Source: Lachnospiraceae bacterium
GTDB taxonomy: Bacteria > Bacillota_A > Clostridia > Lachnospirales > Lachnospiraceae
Reading direction: 5' to 3'
Assembly: GCA_016291475.1 (NCBI GenBank)
Contig: JAEEXJ010000008.1
Coordinates: 1-49,863, forward strand
Length of the DNA stretch: 49,863 nucleotides
Positions 35,564 through 45,523 of this stretch are shown piece after piece (the stretch's first letter is position 1; every line of letters begins with the position of its first letter). The notes beneath the pieces were generated by a model. The model had not been told where the DNA came from. It did no database searches and worked only from the letters and a program-made list of their open reading frames with translations. The position numbers and the translations under genes were made by a program.

Positions 35564-36127
35564 TTACTCTCCCTTTTCGATCTTGCGAAGGAACAAATGC
35601 ATATTGCCTTTGTATTCTTTCCTTCTGACGATTTCAAATCCAACGCTTTCAGTATAGCTGAAATCGCTTTTTTTGTCAGCCTCAATTATGATCAGGGTAT
35701 CGCGGTCAACATACTTCATATAGGACAGCTGTTTGAGGACGTTTTTCTCATAATCCTTCATATAAGGAGCGTCCATATGAATGATATCTATATGTTTCTC
35801 GTATACCGACTGGAGTCCGGCAACGGCATCCTGTTTGAGGATAACCGACTTATCGGTCATCTTGGTAAATGCCACATTCTCGGTGATACATTTGATGGGC
35901 TCCTTACCGTTATCGATAAAGTAACACTTGGCAGCGCCACGGCTTAATGCCTCAATACCGATCTGTCCGCTTCCGGCAAAAAGATCGATCCAGACAGATC
36001 CGGGCACATCACCCTGTATGATGTTGAACAGGGTCTCTTTTATAATATCCTGCGTAGGTCTTGTAATATCCTCTCCCGCTGGGGTTTTTAAAGGCATTGA
36101 CCTACACTCTCCTGCAATGACTCTCAT
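35564..36127 (-). CDS. rsmD: 16S rRNA guanine-966 N2-methyltransferase RsmD
   Basis: 187-aa SAM-dependent methyltransferase. MRVIAGECRS start, RPTQDIIKETLFNI, the SAM motif DLFAGSGQIGIEALSRGA, and motif IV as DAPY instead of the usual DPPY. The ATG at 36127 has GGGAGG upstream; the frame runs on to 36253 only because it reads into the inverted-repeat element. The substitution in motif IV keeps Asp and Tyr, so activity is likely kept. Confidence 0.95.
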   Translation of the reverse strand: MRVIAGECRSMPLKTPAGEDITRPTQDIIKETLFNIIQGDVPGSVWIDLFAGSGQIGIEALSRGAAKCYFIDNGKEPIKCITENVAFTKMTDKSVILKQDAVAGLQSVYEKHIDIIHMDAPYMKDYEKNVLKQLSYMKYVDRDTLIIIEADKKSDFSYTESVGFEIVRRKEYKGNMHLFLRKIEKGE

Positions 36128-36149
36128 TTTCGGGTCCTCCCATAGGTAC

Positions 36150-36339
36150 GATGTTTGGAGACGTGTAATAATCTTTTGCTCATGCACCGTCTGCACTAAG
36201 TTCGCTTTCGTCGTCCAAGAGCTGATTGCTTCTGCGCAACTCGCTTCGCTCAAACAGTGCTCGAAGCAATCATGGACAACTCACCTCACTAAGTGCGACG
36301 GTAAAATCGCAAAGAAATTATTACACGTCCCCAAACATC
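36150..36339. repeat. 190-bp element with 23-bp terminal inverted repeats
   Basis: Ends are inverted copies: GATGTTTGGAGACGTG... at 36150-36172 and the complement of GATGTTTGGGGACGTG... at 36317-36339 (one mismatch in 23). Inside, smaller inverted pairs continue the symmetry (GATTGCTTC at about 36223 and GAAGCAATC at about 36262; ACCGTC and GACGGT nearer the ends), so the whole can fold as one long hairpin. Possible TA on both flanks. No reading frame of note. It looks like a non-autonomous mobile element or structured RNA between gyrA-like and rsmD genes. Confidence 0.75.
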
Positions 36340-36351
36340 TTATATTAAGTA

Positions 36352-38592
36352 TTACCCTTTAACTTTAGTTCCTTTAGCACCACGGCCAAGTAGTTTAATA
36401 GAATTCAGTGATATTGTTCTAGTACCATATTCTATCATATTTTCTGAAACTATATCTGTAATGTAGGCGTTTTCGACTTTGTCGGTGCCGTCCAGTTTCA
36501 TGCCCTTTACACCGGCTGCGGTCTTCTTCATCTCAGGGATCTCGGAGATATTAAAACGGATGAAGTAGCCTCCTGAAGACTGGAGTATTACGTTCTCTTC
36601 GGTTCTGACCTTACGGATTGCTACAATCTTGTCGCCATCACCCAGCTTTGTGGCTGTAACGGTACGTCTGGAGCTGACGTCAAATTCAGGGCCTCCGGTA
36701 ATCTTACACATTGATGCTGCGGTAACGAACAGATACTTACCGAGAAGTACCGTAGATAGATCCTCAGCATAAATGATCATGTCATCCGACGAATCAAAAT
36801 TGGTGATATTATCTACCGGTACACCCTTGTCACGGAACTTGGACATGGGAAGATCAAGCATCTTGATGGTATGCATCTGACCTTTTTCCGTAAATACGGC
36901 AATCCTTCCGTTGTTGCGAACGGGAAGACAGAATTTGATCTCTTCGGCAATTGCTTCCTTGTTTCTTTCGAAAGTAGCGGTATCGATCATCTTGCAGTAT
37001 CCGAATCTGTCCATAAGGAAATATACATCCATTTCCTCGAATTCTTTTTCCTTGTAGACAGCTTCTTCCGCATTCTCGATGGCAGTTTTACGCTTACTTG
37101 TGAATTCTTTTTTAAGAGCCTCAAGATCTGTGATGATGACCTGGGTCATGGACTCTTTTCTGTCAAGGATATCTTCGTAGCGATAAATGTTCGCAAGAGT
37201 ATTCTCGTGATCTTTATTAAGAGCATCTATCTCAAGTCCGATCAGTCGATAAAGTCTCATATCAAGAATGGCTTTAGCCTGTCTTTCGGTAAAAAGAAGC
37301 TGGGATGCCATGATCGATGATTCTTTTGTCTTAAACTTAATACCGTCAGTGATTCCACGTACAAGACAGTCTTCAGCCATCTTGCGGTCACGGGATCCTC
37401 TGATGATCTCGATAATAAGGTCGATCAGGTTGCAGGCTTTGATAAGGCCTTCCTGAATCTCCTTCTTATCCATCTCCTTTGAAAGAAGGTTGTTGTATTT
37501 TCTGGTATTGATCTCATACTGGAAATCTGCGATCGCCCCGAGAACGGAACCGAGTGACATGGTCTCGGGCCTTCCGTCTTTAATGGCAAGCATGTTCACA
37601 CCGAATGTATCTTCCAGATGCGTCTTTTTATACAGAAGATTAATGAAGTTCTCCGCATCCGCATCTTTCTTAAGTTCGATTACGATTCGGATTCCTTCCT
37701 TGGATGACTGGTTGGAAATATCAACAATATCCTGAGTCTTCTTTGATTCGGAAAGGTTGGCTACTTCCTGAAGGAATTTACCTATACCTGCACCAACCAT
37801 GGTGTAAGGAATTTCGGATATAACCACATTCTGATGACCGTTCTTAAGCTTTTCAACGGATGCGACTCCGCGGATCCTGACCTTTCCCTGACCTGTCTCA
37901 TAAATATTCTTCAGATCATCCTTATTGATGATGATACCGCCGGTGGGGAAATCAGGGCCTTTTATATATCTCATGAGTTCTCTTGTAGAGATCTCGGGAT
38001 TCATAATATATGCTTTGAGAGCATCGATGGTCTCCCCGAAATTGTGAGGAGGAATATTGGTAGCCATACCGACTGCAATACCTTCGGACCCGTTGATCAG
38101 AAGGTTTGGAATGCGGCAGGGTAGAACTTCAGGCTCTTTTTCGGTCTCATCGAAATTGGGAACGAAATTAACGGTATCATTGGCAAGTTCATCCAGAAAA
38201 GCCATCTGGGTGATCTTCTTAAGACGGGCTTCGGTATACCTCATCGCTGCGGCGCCATCGCCTTCAATGGTTCCGAAGTTACCGTGGCCGTCTACAAGAG
38301 GAAGTCCCTTTTTGAAATCCTGACTCATTACAACAAGGGCTTCATATATGGATGAATCACCGTGAGGGTGATATTTACCCATTGTATCACCGACTATCCT
38401 TGCACTCTTTCTGTAAGGCTTGTCGTAAGTGATACCCAGTTCTCTCATATCATAGAGAGTACGTCTCTGTACGGGCTTAAGTCCGTCTCTTACATCGGGG
38501 AGTGCTCTGGATACTATAACGCTCATCGCATAGTCCACATAGGATCTTTGCATCTCTTCCGAGTATTCTGTTTTGATTATCTTTTCTTCCAT
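36352..38592 (-). CDS. Type IIA topoisomerase subunit A (GyrA/ParC)
   Basis: 746-aa DNA breakage-reunion subunit. MSVIVSRALPDVRDGLKPVQRR, the helix with YHPHGDSSIYEALV, catalytic Tyr in AAMRYTEARL, IPNLLINGSEGIAVGMATNIPPHN. The C-terminal beta-propeller is short and where gyrase has a QRRGGKG box this reads FRDKGVPV, so it is more like topoisomerase IV (ParC). It follows the B subunit by 28 nt. The true gyrase pair is usually near the origin beside dnaN/recF. Which of the two it is needs a tree or assay. Confidence 0.9.
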   Translation of the reverse strand: MEEKIIKTEYSEEMQRSYVDYAMSVIVSRALPDVRDGLKPVQRRTLYDMRELGITYDKPYRKSARIVGDTMGKYHPHGDSSIYEALVVMSQDFKKGLPLVDGHGNFGTIEGDGAAAMRYTEARLKKITQMAFLDELANDTVNFVPNFDETEKEPEVLPCRIPNLLINGSEGIAVGMATNIPPHNFGETIDALKAYIMNPEISTRELMRYIKGPDFPTGGIIINKDDLKNIYETGQGKVRIRGVASVEKLKNGHQNVVISEIPYTMVGAGIGKFLQEVANLSESKKTQDIVDISNQSSKEGIRIVIELKKDADAENFINLLYKKTHLEDTFGVNMLAIKDGRPETMSLGSVLGAIADFQYEINTRKYNNLLSKEMDKKEIQEGLIKACNLIDLIIEIIRGSRDRKMAEDCLVRGITDGIKFKTKESSIMASQLLFTERQAKAILDMRLYRLIGLEIDALNKDHENTLANIYRYEDILDRKESMTQVIITDLEALKKEFTSKRKTAIENAEEAVYKEKEFEEMDVYFLMDRFGYCKMIDTATFERNKEAIAEEIKFCLPVRNNGRIAVFTEKGQMHTIKMLDLPMSKFRDKGVPVDNITNFDSSDDMIIYAEDLSTVLLGKYLFVTAASMCKITGGPEFDVSSRRTVTATKLGDGDKIVAIRKVRTEENVILQSSGGYFIRFNISEIPEMKKTAAGVKGMKLDGTDKVENAYITDIVSENMIEYGTRTISLNSIKLLGRGAKGTKVKG

Positions 38593-38620
38593 AACAGTAC
38601 CTGTAAGTTTGGTTTATCGA

Positions 38621-40546
38621 TCAGATATCAAGATTAGCTGCGGTCGCGTGTTCATAGATAAATGTCTTTCTGGGAGGTACGTCTGTTCCCATGAGAAGTT
38701 CCGTGGTTTCGGAAGCCATTCTGGCATCCTCTATCTCAACAAGCTTAAGTCTTCTGGTCTTAGGATCAAGAGTGGTCTCCCATAACTGGTCGGGATCCAT
38801 CTCACCGAGACCTTTGTATCTCTGAAGAGTAAAGGGGCCTTTATGCTTTGCTCTGTATTTTTCAAGAGCTTTATCGTCATAAAGATATTCCTCTTCTCCC
38901 TTAGAAGGCATTGCCTTATAAAGAGGAGGCATTGCTATATAGATATGGCCCTCAAATATAAGTTCCGGCATGAACCTGTAGAAAAGAGTAAGGAGCAGGG
39001 TTGAGATATGAGCTCCGTCCACATCGGCATCGGCCATGATGATTATCTTGTCATAGCGAAGCTTGCTTATATCAAAATCATTGCCGTAGCCTTCGGAAAA
39101 TCCGCATCCGAAAGCATTGATCATTGTTTTGATCTCGGCATTTTCCAGAATCTTATTGATCGAAGCCTTCTCAACGTTTAAGATCTTACCTCTTATAGGA
39201 AGGATAGCTTGAAACATTCTGTCTCTTGCAGTCTTTGCGGAACCGCCTGCAGAATCTCCCTCTACTATAAAGATCTCACACTTATCGGCTTCTTTGGAAA
39301 CGCAGTTTGCAAGTTTACCGTTCGAATCAAAAGAAAACTTCTGCTTGGTAAGAAGATTGGTCTTAGCCTTCTCTTCCGCTTTCCTGATCTTAGCGGCTTT
39401 ATCCGCACTTTCTATAACAGCCTTTAAGATATCGAGATGTCTGTCGAAATATCTTACAACCTCATCACCGGTAACCTTGGCAACGGCTTTTGCCGCATCC
39501 TGGTTATCAAGTTTAGTCTTGGTCTGTCCTTCAAAGGTAGGTGCGGGATGCTTGATGGAGACAACTGCGGTCATACCGTTTCTGACTTCGGTACCCGAAT
39601 AATTTGCATCCTTATCCTTCAGATTGCTAAGCTGTCTAGCATAAGAATTGATGACAGTGGTGAACTGGGTCTTAAAACCGGTAAGATGGGTTCCTCCTTC
39701 GGAGTTGTAAATGTTATTACAAAAACCGAGAACATTTTCATGGAACTCATTAACATACTGAAAAGCAATCTCTACCTGAATACCATCAGATTCTCCGGAA
39801 ATGGAAATGATCTCGGTTACAGGATCTTTTAACTTGTTCAGATCTTTAAGAAAGCCTACGATACCCTCAGGCTCATGGAATGAAACCGTGTCAGGCTCGT
39901 CACCTCTCAGATCTTTATATTCAATAGTCAGTCCGGGATTAAGGTAAGCGGTCTCATGAAGTCTGCTCTTAACCTCATCTTCCTTGAATCTGGTTCTGTC
40001 GAAAATAGTATCGTCGGGAAGGAAATTAATGGTTGTTCCGTGATCCCTGGTCTTACCCTGTGATGGAAGAAGTCCGTCAACAAGTTCAACGATAGGTTCG
40101 CCCTTCTGATAGCTGTCTTTGTAAATATTACCGTCTCTTTTGATGGTGATATCAAATCTGGAAGAAAGTGCATTAACAACCGAAGAACCAACTCCGTGAA
40201 GACCTCCGCTGGTCTTATAAGCATTATTGTCAAACTTACCACCGGCGTGAAGTGTAGTAAGAACAAGACGCTCTGCGGAAATTCCCTTCTCATGACGGCC
40301 GACGGGAATACCTCTTCCGTTGTCGGATACGGTACATGAGCCGTCTTTTTCAAAAGTAACTTTGATGGTATCGCAAAATCCCGCAAGATGTTCATCTACG
40401 GAATTATCGACAATTTCATATATAAGATGGTTCAGACCCTTGGTAGACACCGAGCCGATGTACATACCGGGACGGACTCTTACGGCTTCAAGACCTTCGA
40501 GTACCGTGATACTTCGCTCATCATAATTATCTTTTTTAGGTGCCAT
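38621..40546 (-). CDS. Type IIA topoisomerase subunit B (GyrB/ParE)
   Basis: 641-aa ATPase subunit. GHKL motifs EIVDNSVDEHLAGF, VSDNGRGIPVG and SGGLHGVGSSVVNALS, transducer region, TOPRIM with EGDSAGGSAKTARDR and DADVDGAHI, and the C-terminal LQRYKGLGEMDPDQLWETT. AAGGAG precedes the ATG. It pairs with the A subunit gene behind it. A LexA-like site at 40604-40617 (CGAACAATCGTTTG) lies in the leader but matches only loosely. Confidence 0.92.
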   Translation of the reverse strand: MAPKKDNYDERSITVLEGLEAVRVRPGMYIGSVSTKGLNHLIYEIVDNSVDEHLAGFCDTIKVTFEKDGSCTVSDNGRGIPVGRHEKGISAERLVLTTLHAGGKFDNNAYKTSGGLHGVGSSVVNALSSRFDITIKRDGNIYKDSYQKGEPIVELVDGLLPSQGKTRDHGTTINFLPDDTIFDRTRFKEDEVKSRLHETAYLNPGLTIEYKDLRGDEPDTVSFHEPEGIVGFLKDLNKLKDPVTEIISISGESDGIQVEIAFQYVNEFHENVLGFCNNIYNSEGGTHLTGFKTQFTTVINSYARQLSNLKDKDANYSGTEVRNGMTAVVSIKHPAPTFEGQTKTKLDNQDAAKAVAKVTGDEVVRYFDRHLDILKAVIESADKAAKIRKAEEKAKTNLLTKQKFSFDSNGKLANCVSKEADKCEIFIVEGDSAGGSAKTARDRMFQAILPIRGKILNVEKASINKILENAEIKTMINAFGCGFSEGYGNDFDISKLRYDKIIIMADADVDGAHISTLLLTLFYRFMPELIFEGHIYIAMPPLYKAMPSKGEEEYLYDDKALEKYRAKHKGPFTLQRYKGLGEMDPDQLWETTLDPKTRRLKLVEIEDARMASETTELLMGTDVPPRKTFIYEHATAANLDI

Positions 40547-40652
40547 AAAAACTCCTTGTGAAATCAGACTTGCAGATAAACACTGTGTTTTACGTGAAAC
40601 CCCCGAACAATCGTTTGCAACTTCTAAATTCTATCATACATTTGGAAAAGTG

Positions 40653-40687
40653 ACAACAAAAAATCCACTACATGTAGTGGATTTAAT
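40653..40687 (-). terminator. Terminator after degV-family gene
   Basis: On the - strand, AAATCCACTA, CATG, TAGTGGATTT, then a run of T. It lies about 75 nt past the DegV-family stop. Confidence 0.85.
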
Positions 40688-40760
40688 GCCGCATGAAATA
40701 TGAATTTTTTCATTCAACAACATATGTTTTGCTTGAAATATCTGTCTCTTTTCTTTATGA

Positions 40761-41627
40761 TCAGATTTTTTTTGAAACGGCCGCAGCGATCGCACCGGGG
40801 CCGATATGGCAGGCAATGGAAAGCGACAAAGGTCTCTTTACAACTTCATATCCCGGGAACATCTCGTTAAGCTCTTTCTCAAACTGTTCCGCAGCGGCCA
40901 GGTCGTCGGTATAAGCCATTTCCAGATGAACATTGTGGCACTTGTCCGTACAGCCGAATCTGTTCTCCATATCATTCTTGATGGCCTTCATGATGATCTC
41001 TTTGCCACCCTGAAAAGTTCTGGTCTTGCCGTATGAATCAAGCTTTTCACCCTGTATCTGGAGAACAGGCTTGATCTTCAGAAGAGTTCCGATGGCAGCG
41101 GCTGCCGGAGTGAGTCTTCCACCCTTCTTGAGATACTGAAGAGTATCGATCATGATATAGATAGAGCTCTCAAACTTAACTCTTTCAAGTTCATCCTTAA
41201 CCTGTCTTGCACTCAGGCCTTTGTCTATAAGTTCAAGTGCATCGAGACATGATTGTCTGAGAGTCACCGAGATTCTCTGATTGTCCACAACCTGAACCTT
41301 ATCATCATAATGCTGAGCGAGAAGGTAAGCTGAACCGCAGGAACCGGAAAGTCCGCTGGACATGGGAATATGTACAATTTCATCATACTCTTCGAGGAGT
41401 TTATCCCAGGTCTTCATGACTTCTTCAGGGGAAGGCTGACTAGTATGAATATCCTCTCCGCCTTTTAATCTCTCATAAAACTCTTCCTGAGTAAGAGTTA
41501 CTCCGTCCAAAAATTCTTTTCCGCCGATGAAAAACGGCATGGGAATAACTGTTATGCCAAGTTCCTTACCTTCCTCAACAGTCATAGAACTGTTGGTATC
41601 GGTAACAACCGCTATTTTTGAACCCAT
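40761..41627 (-). CDS. DegV family fatty-acid-binding protein
   Basis: 288-aa DegV/FakB-type protein. KIAVVTDTNSSM start, HTSQPSPEEVMKTW, HIPMSSGLSGSCGSA, YLKKGGRLTPAAAAIGTLLKIKPVL and the C-terminal HIGPGAIAAAV are diagnostic. In Firmicutes these carry a fatty acid for phosphorylation by FakA; a FakA-like gene is nearby at 43852. GGAGGAG precedes the ATG. It lies downstream of recG. Confidence 0.94.
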   Translation of the reverse strand: MGSKIAVVTDTNSSMTVEEGKELGITVIPMPFFIGGKEFLDGVTLTQEEFYERLKGGEDIHTSQPSPEEVMKTWDKLLEEYDEIVHIPMSSGLSGSCGSAYLLAQHYDDKVQVVDNQRISVTLRQSCLDALELIDKGLSARQVKDELERVKFESSIYIMIDTLQYLKKGGRLTPAAAAIGTLLKIKPVLQIQGEKLDSYGKTRTFQGGKEIIMKAIKNDMENRFGCTDKCHNVHLEMAYTDDLAAAEQFEKELNEMFPGYEVVKRPLSLSIACHIGPGAIAAAVSKKI

Positions 41628-41655
41628 TGAATTTCTCCTCCAAAACGCATGTTAT

Positions 41656-43734
41656 TTATATAGTCCTGAAATCAAGGAAATTTCTTCCGTAGAATTCAGC
41701 TTCTTCTCTGATAAGCGCATTCTCCGCAGCATGAAGATTTCTGTCTTTGGCCAGAATCTCATCGCATAGAATTGATGCTTCCGCAAGTAAGTCGGCATCA
41801 GCAAATACGTCGGCAATTTTAAAAGCAAAATCTCCGCTTTGTCTTACTCCGAACAACTCTCCCGGTCCTCTGGTTTTAAGATCGTAGGAAGCAATCTCAA
41901 AACCGTCCGTGGTCTTAGCCAGGATCCCGAGCCTTTCCGAAGTCTTTTCATCCGACTTGGAAGTCATAAAAATGGCATAGCCCTGATCCTTACCTCTTCC
42001 GACTCTTCCTCTGAGCTGGTGAAGCTGTGATAGACCGAATCTTTCGGAATTTTCTATCATCATAACCGTGGCATTGGGAACATTAATGCCTACTTCTATA
42101 ACCGTCGTCGAAATCAGTATATCGATATCTCCGGATGAAAACCGATCAAGAATGTTTTCTTTTTCCGAAGGTTTCATCTTACCGTGAAGGTAAGAGATCC
42201 TGTATCTTTCGCCAAGTACCGATTGCAATTCTTCAGAATAATCAATTACATTCCGGAGTTCGGAATCGGATTCTTCATCATCGGATGCTTCAACCATGGG
42301 ACAGATCACATAGACCTGGTGCCCTTTAGCCACTTCGTCCTTAATAAACTTATTGGCTGAAGGTCTGAAGGATTCGCCCACAACACAGCTTTTGATGGGG
42401 CTTCTGCCTTCGGGCATATCTTTAATGGTAGAAATACTCAGGTCTCCGTACAGAACTATAGCAAGAGTTCTGGGAATGGGTGTAGCGCTCATTACAAGAA
42501 TGTGAGGACCCACGCCTTTGCCCGCAAGAGTCTCCCTTTGTCTTACTCCGAATCTATGCTGCTCATCGGTTACAACAAGACCAAGATTCTTATATACAAC
42601 CTTATCCTGGATCAGAGCATGAGTTCCTATGATAAGATTGGCTTCACCGTTTTCGATTTCTTCATAGATCTTACGCTTGCCCGCAGCCGATACGGAACCG
42701 GTTAATAGTACAGGCTTAAAAGGAAGATCATATTTAACGGTAAGATCCGATATAGTCTTATAATGCTGGGTCGCAAGAACTTCGGTCGGGGCCATAAAAG
42801 CTCCCTGATACCCGTTTGCAACCGTATTGAGAAGGCCCGCGATGGCAACTATGGTTTTGCCGCTACCAACATCTCCCTGAACAAGTCTGTTCATAACAGT
42901 CTCGCCGGAAAGATCATTCATTATCTCTTTAACAGCTTTTGCCTGTCCTTTGGTAAGCTTAAAAGGTAGTTTTTCAATAAATCTTCCGACTTCGGCGGAA
43001 TCGACCATGGGACAGGTATTTGGCGCACCTTTCAGAAGCTCTTTATTTTTACGGAGATAAAGGATAAAAAAGAACAACTCGTCAAAGGAAAGTCTCCTTC
43101 TACCGAGCATGCTTTCATTTTCATCCGCCGGATTGTGAATCATCCTGTAAGCTTCCCCGGAAGGTATCAGTTGGTGGCTTTCCCTGAAAGCGTCGGTCAG
43201 ATAATCATCGGTAAAATCCGCTTTCTTAAGAGCGGATTCCACGGCTTTAATCACAGCAGAGTTCTTAAGGCCTTTAGTCAGCGGATACATGCACTGGAAC
43301 TTACCGGAAAGTTCGGTATATTCATCATATGCATATTTTCGGGGCTGAACCATGGAAAACTCTTTGCCCGACTTTTTGACTCTTCCGCGGAACACATAAT
43401 ATCCGCCTTTACTGACCGCTTTGGCCATAAAAGGCATGTTGAAATACTTTATCGTCAGCTTTCCGGAATCATCGCTTACTTCGATGGGGAGAATGGACAT
43501 TTTATTTTTGACACGCCTGAGATTTCCCACCATATCAACACGGACTCTGACGGCCGCAATCTCATCATTTTGTAATTCGGATATTTTCTTAAGTCCACCG
43601 AATACAAGATAAGTCCTCGGGAAGTGATTCAAAAGTTCATAGATATTGGTTATCCCGAGGTTATGAAAATATTCTGCTGTCTTGGGCCCGACGCCTTTCA
43701 GCTCGGATACCGGAGTGTTCCAATTATTCAGCAT
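41656..43734 (-). CDS. recG: ATP-dependent DNA helicase RecG
   Basis: 692-aa branch-migration helicase. N-terminal wedge/OB domain (KGVGPKTAEYFHNLGI, VRVRVDMVGNLRRVK), Walker A GDVGSGKTIVA, box DEQHRFGVRQR, MSATPIPRTL, and the RGRVGRGKDQGYAIF motif VI. It rescues stalled forks. No clear ribosome site lies before the ATG (TATAGAAAATG). A terminator separates it from the upstream kinase gene, so it may have its own promoter. Confidence 0.97.
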   Translation of the reverse strand: MLNNWNTPVSELKGVGPKTAEYFHNLGITNIYELLNHFPRTYLVFGGLKKISELQNDEIAAVRVRVDMVGNLRRVKNKMSILPIEVSDDSGKLTIKYFNMPFMAKAVSKGGYYVFRGRVKKSGKEFSMVQPRKYAYDEYTELSGKFQCMYPLTKGLKNSAVIKAVESALKKADFTDDYLTDAFRESHQLIPSGEAYRMIHNPADENESMLGRRRLSFDELFFFILYLRKNKELLKGAPNTCPMVDSAEVGRFIEKLPFKLTKGQAKAVKEIMNDLSGETVMNRLVQGDVGSGKTIVAIAGLLNTVANGYQGAFMAPTEVLATQHYKTISDLTVKYDLPFKPVLLTGSVSAAGKRKIYEEIENGEANLIIGTHALIQDKVVYKNLGLVVTDEQHRFGVRQRETLAGKGVGPHILVMSATPIPRTLAIVLYGDLSISTIKDMPEGRSPIKSCVVGESFRPSANKFIKDEVAKGHQVYVICPMVEASDDEESDSELRNVIDYSEELQSVLGERYRISYLHGKMKPSEKENILDRFSSGDIDILISTTVIEVGINVPNATVMMIENSERFGLSQLHQLRGRVGRGKDQGYAIFMTSKSDEKTSERLGILAKTTDGFEIASYDLKTRGPGELFGVRQSGDFAFKIADVFADADLLAEASILCDEILAKDRNLHAAENALIREEAEFYGRNFLDFRTI

Positions 43735-43748
43735 TTTCTATATTTATA

Positions 43749-43785
43749 CAAATTAAAAGAAGGTTCATAATCGAACCTTCTTTCA
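43749..43785 (-). terminator. Terminator between fakA-like gene and recG
   Basis: Stem AAAGAAGGTTC / GAACCTTCTTT with a 6-nt loop and TTTTAATTTG after it on the - strand. Confidence 0.75.
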
Positions 43786-43851
43786 TATAATATATTCGTG
43801 TATATAGTTAAACAAACCACTTAATGAGTAAGTAAAATGTTATGACAAGGT

Positions 43852-45510
43852 TTATTCTACAGAAACGATGTAATAATAAACCGGCTGTCCGCCATTCTGA
43901 ATATCTACATCAAGAGTGTTAAACTTCTCTGCGATCAGATCCTTGAGAGCATTTGCATCCTCTTCGGTAACGTCTGCACCGTAGTAAAGGCTTATAAGCT
44001 CGGAAGAATCATCAACCATTTCTCCGATCATTTCTACGACTACCTGATTCATATCGGTTCCGACAGAGAGAATCTTCTTGTCTCCGATACCCATGTAATC
44101 GCCTTTTCTGATCTCATGATCGTCAATGGAGGTATCTCTTACAGCATAGGTGATCTCACCGGTCTTAACCATTCCGATAGCCTCAACCATAGCCTGTTCA
44201 TTCTCATCCGCACTGCTGCCCGCACTGAAATTGATGGCAGCGGTGATTCCCTGAGGAATGGTCTTGGTGGGGATTACAAGAACGACCTTATCGGTGGTAA
44301 GATCTCTGGCCTGATTAGCAGCCATGATAATGTTCTTATTATTGGGAAGTACGAATACAGTCTTAGCGTTAACCTTTTCAACCGCATCAAGAATGTCAGC
44401 AGTTGAGGGGTTCATTGTCTGACCGCCTTCTATAACATAATCAACACCGAGACTTCTGAAGATCTCAGCAAGACCGTCGCCGGCACTAACAGCTACAAAA
44501 CCAAACTCCGAAGGCTCGCCCTTAGGTTCGGCAGCTGTCTCGGCAGCAGCGTTATCAGCCGCCTCTTTTGCTTTTGCACCTTCAAGTCTGCAGGTAACCT
44601 TAACATCGGAAAGGATACCGAATTTGATGGCTTTCTGAAGTACAAGTCCGGGATCATCGGTATTGATATCGATATTAACTTCGGAACCGCTGACCTTAAA
44701 ACTCTTAAGATCACCGATATCATTAAGATAAGATTTAACGTCGCTTTCAAGCTTGCTGTTAACATTCTTGGAAAGCATTACTTTAATCTCGGCATGATAG
44801 ATATTCTTCTGAACTTCCTCGATCTTTCCGGGTCTGGAATCATCAACCTTGGCAATGGGCTCATCGGAAATAGTAAGATCGATCTCTTTGCCGGAGAAAA
44901 GATCAACGGCACCCTGAACAACCTTCATGAGTCCGGCTCCGCCTGAGTCTACAACTCCTGCCTGTTTAAGTACGGGAAGAAGTTCGGGAGTCTGATCGAG
45001 TACTTTATATCCATGTTCGAGAACCGCAGGAAGGATCACTTCAAGATCATCCTCTCCGTTCTCGATAAGTTCGGCAACTTTTTCTCCCATTCCTCTTGCT
45101 ACGGTAAGAATGGTGCCCTCGGTGGGCTTCATAACAGCTTTATATGCAGTCTCTACAGCTTTGGTACATGCCGCACCGAGAAGAGGTACAGTTATAACCT
45201 GTTCATCCCTTACAGCCTTGGTAAGACCTCTGAGAAGCTGTGATAAGATAACACCGGAATTACCCCTTGCGCCTCTGAGTGAGCCTCCGCTCATAGCCTT
45301 GCAAAGCGACTTCATATCAGGCTCTTCGCCAAGATCTCTGACTTCCTTGGCAGCGGACATGATGGTCATTGTCATATTGGTTCCGGTGTCTCCGTCCGGA
45401 ACAGGGAATACATTCAGCTCATTGATCTCCTCCTTGCTCCTGTCAAGGTAGATAGCCCCCGCAAGGAACATTTTGGAAAAGAGCTTAACGTCTATCTCTT
45501 TGATTGCCAC
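43852..45510 (-). CDS. DAK2-domain kinase, YloV/FakA-like
   Basis: 552-aa protein. DhaL/DAK2 ATP-binding domain at the N-terminus (NVFPVPDGDTGTNMTMTIMSA, GARGNSGVILSQLLRG, DSGGAGLMKVVQG), a middle domain, and a C-terminal DegV-like fold (about 330-552). This is fatty acid kinase FakA, which phosphorylates fatty acids held by FakB/DegV proteins. The start is GTG at 45510 with AAGGAGG. It follows the Asp23 gene by 13 nt, the usual yloU-yloV order. Confidence 0.93.
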   Translation of the reverse strand: MAIKEIDVKLFSKMFLAGAIYLDRSKEEINELNVFPVPDGDTGTNMTMTIMSAAKEVRDLGEEPDMKSLCKAMSGGSLRGARGNSGVILSQLLRGLTKAVRDEQVITVPLLGAACTKAVETAYKAVMKPTEGTILTVARGMGEKVAELIENGEDDLEVILPAVLEHGYKVLDQTPELLPVLKQAGVVDSGGAGLMKVVQGAVDLFSGKEIDLTISDEPIAKVDDSRPGKIEEVQKNIYHAEIKVMLSKNVNSKLESDVKSYLNDIGDLKSFKVSGSEVNIDINTDDPGLVLQKAIKFGILSDVKVTCRLEGAKAKEAADNAAAETAAEPKGEPSEFGFVAVSAGDGLAEIFRSLGVDYVIEGGQTMNPSTADILDAVEKVNAKTVFVLPNNKNIIMAANQARDLTTDKVVLVIPTKTIPQGITAAINFSAGSSADENEQAMVEAIGMVKTGEITYAVRDTSIDDHEIRKGDYMGIGDKKILSVGTDMNQVVVEMIGEMVDDSSELISLYYGADVTEEDANALKDLIAEKFNTLDVDIQNGGQPVYYYIVSVE

Positions 45511-45523
45511 GAATAGATCCTCC

